Assembly: GCA_000310025.1 (NCBI GenBank)
Contig: FN649738.1
Location: 3,122,237-3,147,297, forward strand
Length of the DNA: 25,061 bases
DNA from: Ectocarpus siliculosus
Taxonomy: Eukaryota; Sar; Phaeophyceae; Ectocarpales; Ectocarpaceae
Reading direction: 5' to 3'
A model generated the notes under the pieces. That model worked only from the letters and a program-made list of their open reading frames with translations, did no database searches and had not been told where the DNA came from. Below, piece after piece: positions 9,436 through 20,622 of the stretch. How positions within the stretch are numbered: the stretch's first letter is position 1; the number at the start of each line of letters is the position of its first letter. Made by a program: the position numbers and the translations under genes.

Positions 9436-10335
9436 CTGTGTTGTCACGCGAAAGCACAAGCACCACGGCAGAGAGAGCAAGCTCCAGGTGCATTGACGTT
9501 GTCCAGGCACGACGTTAAGTTCCAGACGTATTCGGGGATTAAATGAGACATCGAACGCACCGGGTTGAACGATTGAAGGAAGGTACAGCGGCCGTATGCA
9601 GCGATACCATGTGCGCCAAGCGCTCAAAAAACAATTGACATCCCAGCACTAAGCAACAATTGCCGTTATTTCCACACACGCCCTCCGGCGGTCGTAGACA
9701 TACTATGCTTACCACCTCGTGTTTCCAAACGTTCTCGTTCAACCCGGGAGAGGGTTGCATGGGTCAAAACGGGCTACGGCAGCCGACCAGGTCTCCATCC
9801 ACCCACAAGATGGACCCTTACAGTAAGGAGACCGCAACCCAGCCACAAGAGAGCGGGAGCGCGAGAAACAGCCAGACACGTATGAAAGGAATCTACGCAG
9901 CGATAGTAGCCGTGACTTCCTCAAAACACTCAAAACAGGCTTAAGCGTTGGATGCGCAGAAAACGCCGTGCCTTTCTTCAAGGTTTGAACTGCAGTAACA
10001 GTTTCCCTACCGGGAGAACGTAGTTCCTTTCCCCCCACACCAGCAGTCACGATCATCCTCCGAAGCAGCTCCACAAGATTTTTTCTTCGACTAATAATCG
10101 CAACCGTTGCTCCTCCGTCTAGCTCCGCCACTCATCGGTTGCTGCTTTGCACTGCCGCCGGAAGTGATTCTCAAGCAGACTCTTGCTTACTTGTGCGCCG
10201 TGAAAAGAAATGTGAATACTTTCTCGACACACAATCGGTAGTACCGAAACTTTCGTAGCGTAGTCATCGCGTCAACTCTCCAAAAACCGTATCCAACATA
10301 TCGTCGCTTTGCCGATCTCCGTACGCGTCACTCAC

Positions 10336-10424
10336 ACTAGTGTCCTTGTCCCAGCGAGACTACAGGCAAGCGTTATCATCAGCCCGAGCTCGCCCGTCAA
10401 GCTAAGACGATAAGGTAGCCTCAT
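10336..10424 (-). CDS. Probable first coding exon of the lyase-WSC gene (signal peptide)
   Basis: The ATG at 10424-10422 has a favourable context (GCCAGG before it). It begins a 29-codon exon with a short basic start and a hydrophobic stretch (LGLMITLACSLAG), as in a secretory signal peptide. It ends at a strong donor, GT|GTGAGT, leaving two bases of a codon. The next exon (9435-9369) supplies exactly one base, which fits. The residues alone do not prove the assignment: the hydrophobic core is short, and an overlapping frame just upstream encodes a more hydrophobic run that lacks an ATG. Confidence 0.4.
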
Positions 10425-11551
10425 CCTGGCGATGCCTTCGGCTGAACGAAAAACACTAGCAGAGGCAGCAGCAGTTGCACGCGTAGGTGCTTCCCAAGTG
10501 AGAAGCTTAGGAAGGAGTTACGGGTGGACTAGGGTGCGAGAGTGAAAAAAACTACAACATACCGGGGATGAAACGTTCCAATGTTCTTTTCTTCACAGTT
10601 CCGTAAAAAACAGAAGAACTTTATGGCGCATCTATTTTCAAGGGCGACCAGACCGTGGTAACCTGCAAAGCGTAGCAGCGGCAGCAGGACAGTAGAGTGG
10701 CACCAGCGGTGCTGTCGAACACAAACGCAAAAGGCGATGGACACAAAATAATGTAGGTAACTTAGGGTGTTCGTCTCGGCACCGTACAACACGGTACCCG
10801 ACGGAAAAGCGATCTCTGGGATGTACTACTTACGGTGTACTTACCTGCCGTTAGTCTGCAGCAAGCACTGGCACGCTCAGTTTTTACTGCCTTCTTCGCG
10901 CTTTGCGCTCGATTATGTTCCGGGTGCTGTCAAGTGTTCCGGCGAATTGACCTAACCAATCCGACCTTCAACGCCGCTGCGAACGACGCCACGACGCCCT
11001 TGTCGACATTGCGGTGAGACATAATATAGCAGCGGGGGCGGTGCACGTGTAACTTTATTTTGGGATCGTCCCCAGCGGCACTCACCTGAGAAGCGAATAA
11101 GGAGTTACCCAAGCTTATTTATTTTCCAGCTGGGCTATGAAGAACACAGGAGGAGAAAAGAAGAAAAGGGCGCCATGTGTACCCCCACTCTACCACGTGC
11201 AACCTTCATCTGCCGACCGCAGCACCTGCAGTAGTATCAGCCACTGGAAACGTCGTAATCGTGCGTCGGTCAGGACCTGCTGCTGAGCTGCTGACGTTGT
11301 TGAGAGGCGAGAAATGTTCAAACGTTCAACATTGCACCGAGAGAACCAAGCCAACGGTCAACAGTTCAACGCCAAATTCGGAACATTTCCGCTGCACCGA
11401 GCGGTGCATGTTCTCACATAGCTACGCCTTTCCAGTCTGGCGGACGAACGAACAGCCAATGACCTCTAAAGCATTAAGGCCCACCTCGCCACGATCAGGA
11501 GCCCTTGGGTGGTTAGCAGAGCTCAAGACGCCAAGTTGCGACTGCCTTCAC
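10425..11551. promoter_or_regulatory. Divergent intergenic region between the lyase-WSC gene and the receptor-like gene
   Basis: About 1.1 kb separates the probable ATG of the minus-strand lyase-WSC gene (10424) from the ATG of the plus-strand membrane protein gene (11552), so both promoters should lie here. No TATA box or named operator stands out. The plus-strand frame of the first exon stays open back to about 11177, but upstream of 11552 its residues look non-coding. A CAG|GTGAGT donor-like site on the minus strand near 11085 could belong to a 5' untranslated exon. Confidence 0.4.
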
Positions 11552-14500
11552 ATGATCCGGCGGACCGCGATGTCGTGGGCACTGCTGCTTCTGCTGCTGT
11601 TGCTGCCTCCTACCCCCACGGAGTCGCAAGCTGCAGGTTTACTGTGCGAGGTTTACTCCAGTCCGGGAAGAGCGGGTGGTCTCGATGCGCACCAAGACAC
11701 CGAGGCATATTTGTTCGAATGCGTGGACGGAGCCTTCCTGTCCGAGATGCGCGTCTGGGGGTGGGAGGATTGTGTCGGAGCTGTGCAGGTACGTGTATGT
11801 ACAGCATAGATGTGTAGATGCATCTCGCATGCTCATACTGCGTTTCTGATATCGACACACCCGCGGTAAGGTGTACCCCTTTGCGGGCAGTTGGCTTGCG
11901 ACCGCGGAAGGCGTCCGTGTCAGTTGGACCAGTACGGACATTAGAAGACAACTACAACAACAACAACAAGGTGCGCGTTTTGCAGACTCACTTCTCAGCA
12001 CGGGCCGGTATGTATGTCGTGTCTCTATTTTCTCCTCGGCTAATCAATGTACGGGAGGGACAGAGGGTTTGTGTGTGCGTGCACGGAGGAGGGCCGCGCG
12101 CTTTCAAAATGCTGCACGTTGTACCTCTCTTCTAAACCAAGGAAAGGAAACGCCAGGGCAGAGGTGTAGTCACCGCGGCAGCAAAGAACAACCGCGCGCA
12201 GGTAATTTCGCCCAGTATCTGGAGATGATTGATGATTGGCTTCACCATTCGATGTCAGAAGTGCCTTTAGTACGGAAAAGACCAGATAGATAGAAGCAAG
12301 ACACATGCAATAGTAAAGAAGCAGATGCAGAAATGCCGGAGCATCATCATCAGGTTGCTTGGAAAGTGGAGTATTGTCTCCTGCGGAGCACTTGCCGATC
12401 GCTGAGTGCTTTTGGGGTCGTTTTCGATTTCAAGTCAACGTCAACATCGTTTTTGTTTCATTGTTTTCATTGTTGGAAATAGTGTTTTCCTGTACCTGTA
12501 TGAATCAGAACAGCGCGGGAGGGTGGTCGAGTACGGACTGCTATTTATCAGATTCCGTCATCCCATCACGTCTTCACCGGACCACAACCTAACGACCACC
12601 TTTACCTCGAGGCGTGTACAAACTCATGTCTCCATTGAGGGTGACTGAGCAAACCTCTTAGAAGCTACATGGCGGCAATGCCAAAGAAGGGTAGGTGAAA
12701 GGGCGTGGGAACAGATGCCGAAATGGAAACAGCGTGACAAGAGCGTGGAGGCTTGCTGCTGCTTTCCCCAAAAGCACCAGGTGATTTGCCGCCTTACTAT
12801 TTATTTTGCGGTGTGAAGAAAGTTGGTTCCAACGCCATAGCTGTGCACGTCGTAAACCACCAGCATGGGTGTTCCTATGAGGAAGCTGCATGTCCTCAGA
12901 ACGCCCATCTTTCTCTGCCTACCTGCCTGTCTGACTGTCTGACTGTCTACCTTTCTTATGTTCCCCATCCCCCTTACGCGCCCCCCTCCAATCGATAAAC
13001 CTGGAAAACCATAGTGGCGGTGCACAAACGGGGAGGAGTCCCTCGTGTACCCTCGTGACCAGCCGGGTGACGCTATTAACTTGACCGCGTCTTTTAGCTT
13101 GGGGATTGCTGCTTTGCAGGGGACTTCGCGCGCCAAGTCCGGTCCGGGTCCACTGCAAGAGGTACGTTGACTAAGCCAAACCATTACAGCCGTCCAGTCT
13201 CACAAGTCCGAGTTCGCGTAGGCGTTGTTGCCTTGCAAACAATAAAAAAAAAACACTTGCCCTAGCAGCGTATTGCACTGACATCAACACCCCAACCTTT
13301 CTACCGGGCGTCTAAGCTGTTCATCGGAGGCTACGACTTCAGCGACGGCGGTTCTAGCAACTCCACCGCTTGGTTCGGCCCGTTTGGGTGAGTGCCGGGA
13401 TCGATTTTTCTTGCGTGGGTTTGGGACGAAACTCGCAACTAAGCAATGAATCCTCTCGCCCCCGCCATGTGAGAATGGCAGTTCTGCGCAGACCCGCGAT
13501 GACGCGAGGTAATTCATGATGAAAAGCTAACCATGGAAGGAAAACCAATCGCTTTCCCCTTGCGTCTTGGATATCTTGCTTTCTTCGTGATTGTCTTGAC
13601 ACAGCCATTGCCGGAACAAGAGTGGCGAGACCTTCTACACGACGGGCACCAGTTGTGGGGACGACGGGGCTCTGGCCACGGGCGCCGAAATCGTGTTTGC
13701 CGACGGGCTTGCCGGCGGTGGCGTCTTCGCCACGGCGACGAGGCTCCAGTGCGCCAAGATCACGCCAACCTGTCTCGCCCCTCACGCCGGTACGAGCAGC
13801 GTAGGCAAGCTACCGTACCGCCGGCATTCATCCGGGGTGACAGAGCAGAGAACAACAGGAAGCACCAGGCCCCCCACCCCCTCCTGTGCCCCATGTCCAG
13901 AGTGGTGTCTACCCGAAATCCGTGAGCGGGGCTGTACCACACGGCTGTTACCTTGTTGCATCCACGTGTCTCCCTCGTGTCGAGATTACCACACACCGAC
14001 TTTGGGTCCCACATATTGAACGTGATTGAATACGGGCTGTCTTCCCCACGTGCGACTTGTTATGCCCCCGCTCATGACCCGTTCCTCCTTCCAGGCTCCG
14101 AAGGTGGTAGTGCTGCGAGTAAAGCCTCTCCACCCTTGGTACAAGGCGCCGGGATCGCACTATCGTCGTCGTCGTCGTATTTGACTCGCCGGCTAGAGGA
14201 AGTGGACACGTCCGGACCTCCTTCTCCCACGTCTTCTCCCACTCCTTCTCCCACTCCTTCTCCCACCCCAGCTCCCGAGTGCATCAACCACAATGTGTGC
14301 GGAACCCCAGAGTATTGGGAGCGTCAGGACAGAATTGTCTACAGTTCGTTAATATCCGTGGCCTGTGTGCTATGCGCATGTTTCAGCGCGTGCGGATACT
14401 TGGACTGGAGGAACACGAGGGTAGAATCGCGAAACGTCATTGGACCGGACAATCTCACGGACTTCGCTCATATTAGACGAGCTTGGAGAGAAGGCGGCAA

Positions 14501-16683
14501 TGGCTGGACCAGGACTGATCGTGTCGGCTACTCGTCCGGAAATGGCTGGACGACTGATCCTGCCGGCTTCCCTGGACACACGCCAACACCAGGTACGGTA
14601 GTGAAAATTCGGTGCTTGGTTGCAGATTTCCAGGTCCTTGTAGCAGCTGTCGTTGTTCCCGGGGATACAAAGACAAGTCGTAGGGAAGTCAATGGATGAA
14701 GTGCCGTAGACGGATGGATTGTTGAAACAGCCCTTGGGAAAACCCCGGGCGAATCTGAATCCCGCGCTTTCTCCCCGCGAGAGAGTGGGTTTGCTCCAAG
14801 CTAGTGATCGAATATAGACAACTACCAAATAATAGCATGTAGCGCGCCCGAACACGCACCTAAACGTTGTCCATCATCAGGATAAAAAACGCAATGCAGT
14901 AGGTACGTCTGTCTCGACACCAGGACAGTCGCATGCCTCTTATCTTCGAGATCATTTCCGACAGAACCTATAGTGGACTTTGTGTGCTGTACGTTTTCTT
15001 GAAAACTTTCAATACTGCGTTTGGAAGAAAGAGCTGGACACCAACACGTTTGTCGCAGCCACACACCCCTCGCCTGCAGCACGCACACACAGAACTCTCT
15101 GAAGCCTCACCCAACACCCCCACTTGGTATACGGAGGCTCATACCATAGGAGTGGTTAAGTCTAGAGACCTAGAAACCAACGTGTCCCAGCTGACAGTTC
15201 TGGAGTTTCCAGGGGCTGCCCCATTTTGTGTTCCGACACTCTTGGTCTTGCTTGGGTTGTTAGATTTGTGAACTCTACTGCAAGAGAGGCTCGATTTTCT
15301 CACGATGAGGTTTGAAGATCGGCACCAAACTTTAGGAGGGGGCGAACCTAACCGCCAGCTACACCTCTGCGACCCTTACGTCGAAGTGGTGTAGGGAAAA
15401 CTCAAGAGCATGGCGGGCAAAACACATGACTTGCGTTCCCTGACAGAGGTTGGTGTTCGAACCGGCCGTGCTCTCCAGAGGTGGGGGAGGAGGCACCGGC
15501 AAGACGGCGAATAATAGTTGCAGCTTGTGTGGGCTATGAGATGTGGGGGTGGTGACAACACGGCTGCTGCATGTCTTGATTCGCACATGTAGAACCTGAA
15601 AGTATAACCAACAGAAACATTGGAACCTTGATTGGCGTCAGGATTGTATTCAGGCGCTCTTTGGTTCATCGTAAACACCCAAACATGCACTTAATGCCGC
15701 GCCCAAACCTGAAAGGGCTCGTCGTATTCCTCACGACGCTTTGTTCTGGGCGCGATGCCTTCCCAGTCGGCGAAACGGCGTACAGCACCCCGGCTTCTCG
15801 GGACACAACTACCTCCGAAATTCATGCTGCCGAAACAGCGTATCCGCACTTGTACGTTGGATGACGATAGCTGGCAGTAACCTAACCAATTTGGCGGGCA
15901 AAGTGTTGTCCATGTCGAGGAAGTTCTTGTAACGTCTGACGCGCTCTGACGGTCCCACACCACGGCTTGGTGTTATAACAGTTCATGCAACCCTTGCACA
16001 GCGTCCTAATAATCTCCGGTGGTGAGTGGGAGTATTTAGGGATAGGCTAGTGGTGTGAAACGCGAACAAACGGAGGACAAAAGAGGTTTTGACAGGAGAG
16101 CCTTGAACCAGTGAACAGCTGAGTGCTATGGTGTAGCGTTCTATTCACCAAGCCACCAGGTATTTACGTATTTACGCCCTCTCTCCCACCGCATCAGTTA
16201 CCCTCACCCAACGCGCCATCAGCCTCCCAACGTTTTTTTCAATCGTAAACGTTCCAAGCAAATATCCGTCGGCCAATTTTTGACAATAGCAGCGGGCACC
16301 CCTCTTTGCTGATCTCGCTCGTCCTCGTTCTTCACACCCACACAGCCAAACAACCGAAAACCCTCAGACTCTTTTAAGGCGGTAGAGATTTGTGCGCCCA
16401 TCCCACGCTTACACCCCCTTGCGCTTTCGCCCACCCCTATGCAGAACAAGAACAGCAACAGAGACCGACAACATCCCAATCTCGGACGCCGACATCACCG
16501 CAGCCTCAGTGTCCCCGACCTGCAGCACCGACAACGCCCGTGGCGACGGCGACAGGAGGCGGACCGACGGCGTACATAGTGGCAAGAGTGGTGGATTCGC
16601 AGTCTACCGCACAACTGCCCCGAGCGTATGGCTTCGCCGTGTCCGAAGATGAGGAGCAGAACGGCCCCGTGCATGTAGAATGA
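11552..16683 (+). CDS. Receptor-like single-pass membrane protein, six exons, family not recognised
   Basis: Exons 11552-11788, 13120-13161, 13266-13387, 13605-13789, 14095-14592 and 16445-16683 have GT..AG borders and join in phase (0, 0, 2, 1, 1) into 440 codons ending in TGA. Residues 1-27 are a signal peptide with eight consecutive leucines. The ATG at 11570 (residue 7) has a better start context and is equally possible. The ectodomain has paired cysteines and the motifs MRVWGWEDCVGAVQ, LFIGGYDFSDGGSSNSTAWF and CGDDGALATG..ATRLQC. A stalk of Ser-Pro-Thr repeats (about 236-256) precedes a membrane helix starting IVYSSLISVACVLCAC (about 276-298). The ~140-residue tail repeats NGWT and is rich in Gln, Pro and Thr, with an acidic end (SEDEEQN). 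No kinase or other catalytic domain is seen. A surface receptor or wall-contact protein is an inference from topology only. Confidence 0.85.
13120..13161 (+). CDS. 14-codon micro-exon of the receptor-like gene
   Basis: Forty-two bases lie between TTTGCAG| and |GTACGT and keep phase 0 on both sides, encoding GTSRAKSGPGPLQE. Both splice sites are strong. Because its length is a multiple of three, skipping it would keep the frame, so it could be an alternative exon. It has no cysteine and no clear fold of its own. Confidence 0.65.
13264..13269 (+). promoter_or_regulatory. Tandem TAGCAG splice acceptor (NAGNAG)
   Basis: The intron before the third exon ends CCCTAGCAG|CGT. Splicing at either AG keeps the frame and differs by one Gln codon, a standard NAGNAG arrangement. 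The upstream sequence contains AATAAAAAAAAAACACTTGC rather than a long pyrimidine tract, which weakens the certainty about which AG is used. Confidence 0.5.
14593..16444 (+). other. Last intron of the receptor-like gene (1852 bp)
   Basis: The donor is G|GTACGG and the acceptor is CCCTATGCAG|AA. I find no convincing exon or nested gene inside. A tRNA-like relic lies near 16086-16162 on the minus strand. Open frames between 15628 and 15864 lack supporting motifs. Confidence 0.6.
16086..16162 (-). repeat. tRNA-like or SINE-head relic in the last intron of the receptor-like gene
   Basis: The minus strand reads GGTGGCTTGGTGAATAGAAC (A-box-like) and, about 45 bases on, CACTGGTTCAAGGCTCTCC (B-box-like GGTTCAA). 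The expected stems pair poorly, so it is a relic rather than a working tRNA. Its layout is similar to the relic at 3519-3592, which suggests both could derive from the same class of tRNA-derived insert. Confidence 0.25.
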
Positions 16684-19600
16684 TGAAGCGGGGGCGATCA
16701 ACGTCTGGGTGCAGCTGTGGAATCCGCAAGCTTCATGCAGAAACGTGTTGGCAGCGCTGGGGACTTGTGTAGAGCGCCCCGGGCGCCGATGACGACGACA
16801 TGACGGCAGATGACAGGTGCGGCCGCAGGTTCGCACTGCCTACACGCCTCGGTTGAAATCAGCGATCATGGCACACTGACCGTATCCATTGTACCACCAT
16901 ACCGCTCACCGCTGGTGCGTTAGTGCTGCTGCCAGAGCCCGTTCAGTGAGAGTGCTCTGCCGAGGTCGATCGGGTGGCGAAAATACCACCGCATGAGATG
17001 AAAATATTTCGTTTTTCCCGTCGGTATCTCCCTTTCAATATTTTCGTGTCTCCTCTGCTTTCCCTCGCCTCTAGTTTGTTTGTTCCGCCGCCGCCGCCGT
17101 GTTTCGGGTGGATTGAATTTGCCTCGTTACGGTCTACATCCTGCTTTTCCAGCCAATCACTTCCGTTCAATACAAACGAGAAAAGGGGGAAACAGGAGTG
17201 GAAAGCTGCTGCTGCTGCTGTCGCTGCGAAAGAGAGGTGGGTACCGTAAGGGTCAACGACAACGCACGCCTGCTTGACTCATGTAGCCGCTAAATATTTT
17301 CTTCGTGTTTTTTGCGCCCTGCTCAAGTGCGACAACTCTGCCGCCACCACCGTCCGTTCCCGCCGTAAGCAGCGGCCACGTGGTCGGCATCTCCACCCAG
17401 CTCGATCAAGAAGGCCTTAGCCTAGGAGATGAAGAAAGTTCCTGCCGGTGTCAAGCATGCGCTTCTCACTCTTGGCCTCAGCGCGCCCCACTCCGGCGAC
17501 GGCGACAAGCCCGACCGGACCTACGGACGCCCACACTAATCGGTGGGCTGCTCGAAGACCGTCGCCAGGATCAGAGTCAAGAATCGCATCTGCTCTTTGT
17601 GTATGCATCGACAGAAGGGATTCATGGACGGTCATGGACTCGTCCGACGTCCAGACTTTGTCCGTGGACACGTGCACGGGGGTGCACGAAAGTCCCCGCA
17701 GAGCTGTTCATAGCCGATGGCGTGCTTGTTTCGAGGTTGGCCATCGACCTTTTCTCTGAGAGTTGAGTTACGCGCACTGTACTGCTGTGGACGGGTGTCG
17801 TCACCTTCCCTTCGGTGTCCACGGACGTGTCAGTCGACGTGTCCATGGATGGGCAAGGTCTATAGGGAAGGTCGGGACAAAGCAAGAGCCTGCCTGTGCG
17901 GGGGATTTGAAAGGCAACCTTGCTTGGCGAAGACGCGCATCTGCTGGGTGCTTTTTTTGGACCATTGCACGTTGGTGATGAGATTGCCGAGCTTGGACAA
18001 ACTCAACTGTGGACGTAGTTGTGGACATGTCACGCAAAAGGTCGTAACCTAGGGTTCCCTTCCAACTCACGCTGGCATATGTTCTTGAACGCCAGCCATT
18101 GGGATGCTTGTGGGTTTGCTGCGGCGGGGTGGAACCTAGCAGTTTCAAGTTACGTAGGATTATCGCGTGTGGATGCCCAACTTCTCACGAAGTAGAATGC
18201 CCCGGTCATGACTCTGTGGGACACATGATACTTCAGCCGATAGCTTCCACAATGTGGGTGTGTCAATTTTCCGGAATAAGCAGGGAGCGTGGGTGTAAAT
18301 AACGGAGATAGGTGCTAAATTGAGCTACCTCCTCCGCAGACAGTCTAACGTGGGACCCGTCAATCGTGTCGCTTACCGGAGGATGTCATGGGGAAATAGC
18401 CGCATTCGTGTGAGCACAGTGAAGAGATCGGAAATCATCCTTGACGGACGTTGGGGAGATTGATCCATATTCATGGTCACCTCCACATTACCCACCCACG
18501 CCAGGAAGGTACAGAGAGATTTCGAGGCATAGATGGAATAGCCAGGAAAAGACTGTAGCTGTACTGGGGCATAGGAAGTGGGCTGGACAGAATGGCGGGA
18601 AGTGATATCGATAGGATAGATAGATGGACTACTGTAGGGAAAGCATTTTTGAGCCATGTTTGGCAAAGTAAGAAGGAACGATCGGCCATCGGTGATCGGT
18701 CCTCCTGTGGGAACAATGCTCCGTCCTCTGGAAGACGCGTGGACAATGATCTAAACGCTAAGGCATGCAAAAGTACCCCCCCCCCCCTTCTAGGAACTTT
18801 GCAATTGGAACTATGCATATGTATTGTTTGGCAGACAAGGGTTTCATACGACAGGTATAATAACCGGAAGCCGACCGGTCGGCGGCGAGTCGTGTAGCTT
18901 GTCTCTTATACTTTGCATGTCGGGACTTGAAGCTGGTCTACCTTAAAGCTGGATCATCATCCGGCGAGATCAGACTCTCTTGGTCCATGCCAATCAAAGC
19001 GAACAGAGGGCGTCGTCCTTGACGGGCGTTGTTGCTGATCATTGGGGAGACGGGGCCCTTTTATAGGTCACGTCCACCCTGATTTTATGTGTCTTTGCAA
19101 GAAGAGCAGAAACAAACGTGGTGGCGGCTTGCTGTGCTCTCGATTGTCTTTCTAAAAAAACTGTGAGGTGTGCATGACACATCGAGTATTGCTGTGTAAC
19201 TGGCACGGTCGGGGTGCACATCATTCCCGGACAGTCAAGGTCAAAACCGTTTTCACGAGTCTGGCACGTCGTGACGAAATAAACCACACTACGTCGGGTT
19301 GTCTTCCAAAACAAGAGAATTCGTACCGACAACTAACGAACTTTGTTGTTGTTGTTGTGACGATTGTGCCAGATATCTCTATGAATGAATGGCGCCCTGA
19401 TTGGCCGTTTCCCGCCCATCATCGTATTGTAGTCTGGTAGTTGTTGCCGGCCCTCACGAAAATCATCCTTGCAACAATCGAGGCTCAGATTCTCGAATAA
19501 TACCACACACTAAAACCTACCGGATACTCCGGAGTTGATCTATATCATCGTAGCTTAGGGAGGGATAGTTAGGCTCCTCTGCCTCGATCAATGAAATGAA

Positions 19601-20622
19601 TATCTTTTCATGGCCTTGCTCAACGATACAGCATTAGACTATTAGGTTACGAGCGGGCCGCCATGCTGTACAACAAGTAGGTGAGTCGGGGTGTATGTAT
19701 GTATGTACAGCAGTAGTCCGTTTTTTTGTTTCTCATCTGATTCCATCGAATAACGCCGTGTCTCCTATCTACAGACTACTTTACCCGTTCAGTTCTCGCA
19801 TATCAACTTTCAATTGTTCGCATCATGCATGCATGCGTCGTCTCTACACCATGCAAAACCTTTTGGACATTCTTTCTTCTTCGAAGACTAGAATAGAGAG
19901 AGAAAAGTACTCTATAACGACAGTAGGAAGCGTCAAGATTTGTAGACACCGCAGCATCAAAGCTGCAGTTCATTCAGAGTAGTGCGTGGCGCTCAGAAAT
20001 AACAGGTTGTTGGTCTAGTCTATGGTATGTCAAAACCCTGTTTTTCTATTGCTAGTCTATCCCGGACTACAAGGAGTAATACATGGTCGTGGAAGAGGCG
20101 AGGTACTGCAGTATAGTACACCCTCAGTAACACACGTTCTTATATGCATATGAGAAAACAAAAACAGCTGGCAACAGCAGCCAGTCTGCAGTGTCACAAA
20201 GGATACGCATCCAAAGGATATTATGGTATCTTCCTAGACATCACAACTAACTTCATGAGCAGAGGAGGTCCGAATGGTTTGTGATGTGACAACAGCAGCA
20301 GCAGCGGCACAGCCGCAGCGGCAGCAGCAGCAGCAACGAACACAACCTACCCCGTGGCCGCCTGTGTACGGACGTAAGGGGTACTTGGGTGGGGTACGAG
20401 CACAGGGGAGCCAGCACCTCCAACGTCTCTGACATCACATGTACGGTTTGTTTTGTACTGCGATCTTCTGCTGCTGCTAAAATAGGATTCTCCATTAGTC
20501 CAACAGCTGGTGAGAGCCGGAACAATATTATTTCCGCCGAATTTTTCGGTTCGTGCGCGCGTGCCCCACTGCAACACCCGCCGCCCCCCCCACACAACCT
20601 CTCACTTTTCTCCTTCGTCACC
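16684..20622. other. Intergenic region, no supported gene
   Basis: About 3.9 kb with no frame I can support. It contains short simple repeats: a CCG tract near 17085, GCT repeats near 17204, a 12-C run near 18777, ATGT repeats near 19692 and CATG repeats near 19824. Two segments, about 18437-18490 and about 19013-19075, share CCTTGACGG(A/G)CGTTG, then TTGGGGAGA, then GGTCAC(C/G)TCCAC, and look like diverged copies of one repeat. Minus-strand frames at 17622-17885 contain an STDTSVDTEG-like stretch, but nothing confirms a gene. Confidence 0.55.
20290..20337 (+). repeat. CAG/CGG trinucleotide repeat
   Basis: An imperfect run of CAG and CGG triplets (AACAGCAGCAGCAGCGGCAC, then CAGCCGCAGCGGCAG repeats) lies about 430 bp before the start of the ferric reductase-like gene. 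No frame around it looks coding. Confidence 0.75.

Larger units (their letters stand above)
2734..10424 (-). pseudogene. Secreted polysaccharide lyase-like protein with two C-terminal WSC domains; carries a stop and a frameshift
   Basis: Exons in transcript order: 10424-10336 and 9435-9369 (probable), a gap with at least one unplaced exon, then 7908-7757, 7562-7344, 6946-6809, 6233-6197, 5725-5601, 5199-5143, 4680-4433, 4003-3942 and 2869-2734. All nine later exons have GT and AG borders and join in phase. Apart from the two lesions, they rebuild a jelly-roll lyase-like domain (YTIKYSFR, YTHLGQL, MKLGLYHK) and then two eight-cysteine WSC modules. Such secreted enzymes cleave uronic-acid polysaccharides. 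In a brown alga, alginate would be the expected substrate and PL41 the family to test, but that is inference. Lesions: TAG at 7388-7386, where homologous folds usually have Trp, and a one-base loss near 4559. Either would truncate the product. Sequencing error, programmed readthrough or an allelic null remain possible alternatives to a fixed pseudogene. Confidence 0.8.

Noticed and set aside
9004-9546. 180-codon plus-strand frame
   Set aside because: No recognisable domain; it overlaps the probable lyase exon at 9435-9369 on the other strand, and its composition looks random.
10427-10490. Hydrophobic minus-strand stretch (VQLLLPLLVFFVQ) just upstream of 10424 as an alternative signal peptide
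   Set aside because: Its frame has no ATG after the preceding stop and ends at TGA overlapping the chosen start.
11085-11112. Minus-strand ATG with a nine-codon frame (MGNSLFASQ) ending at CAG|GTGAGT, as a first exon of the lyase-WSC gene
   Set aside because: The donor is good but there is no signal peptide and no reason to prefer it over the ATG at 10424; kept only as a possible 5' untranslated exon.
11610-12001. Minus-strand frames of 113-120 codons
   Set aside because: They lie opposite the signal-peptide exon and the first intron of the receptor-like gene; no domain or splice support.
13354-13785. 143-codon minus-strand frame
   Set aside because: It overlaps two phase-matched exons of the plus-strand receptor-like gene and shows no motif.
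17305-17766. 153-codon plus-strand frame
   Set aside because: Arg/Ser/Pro-rich with no motif, no splice context and an equally open opposite strand.
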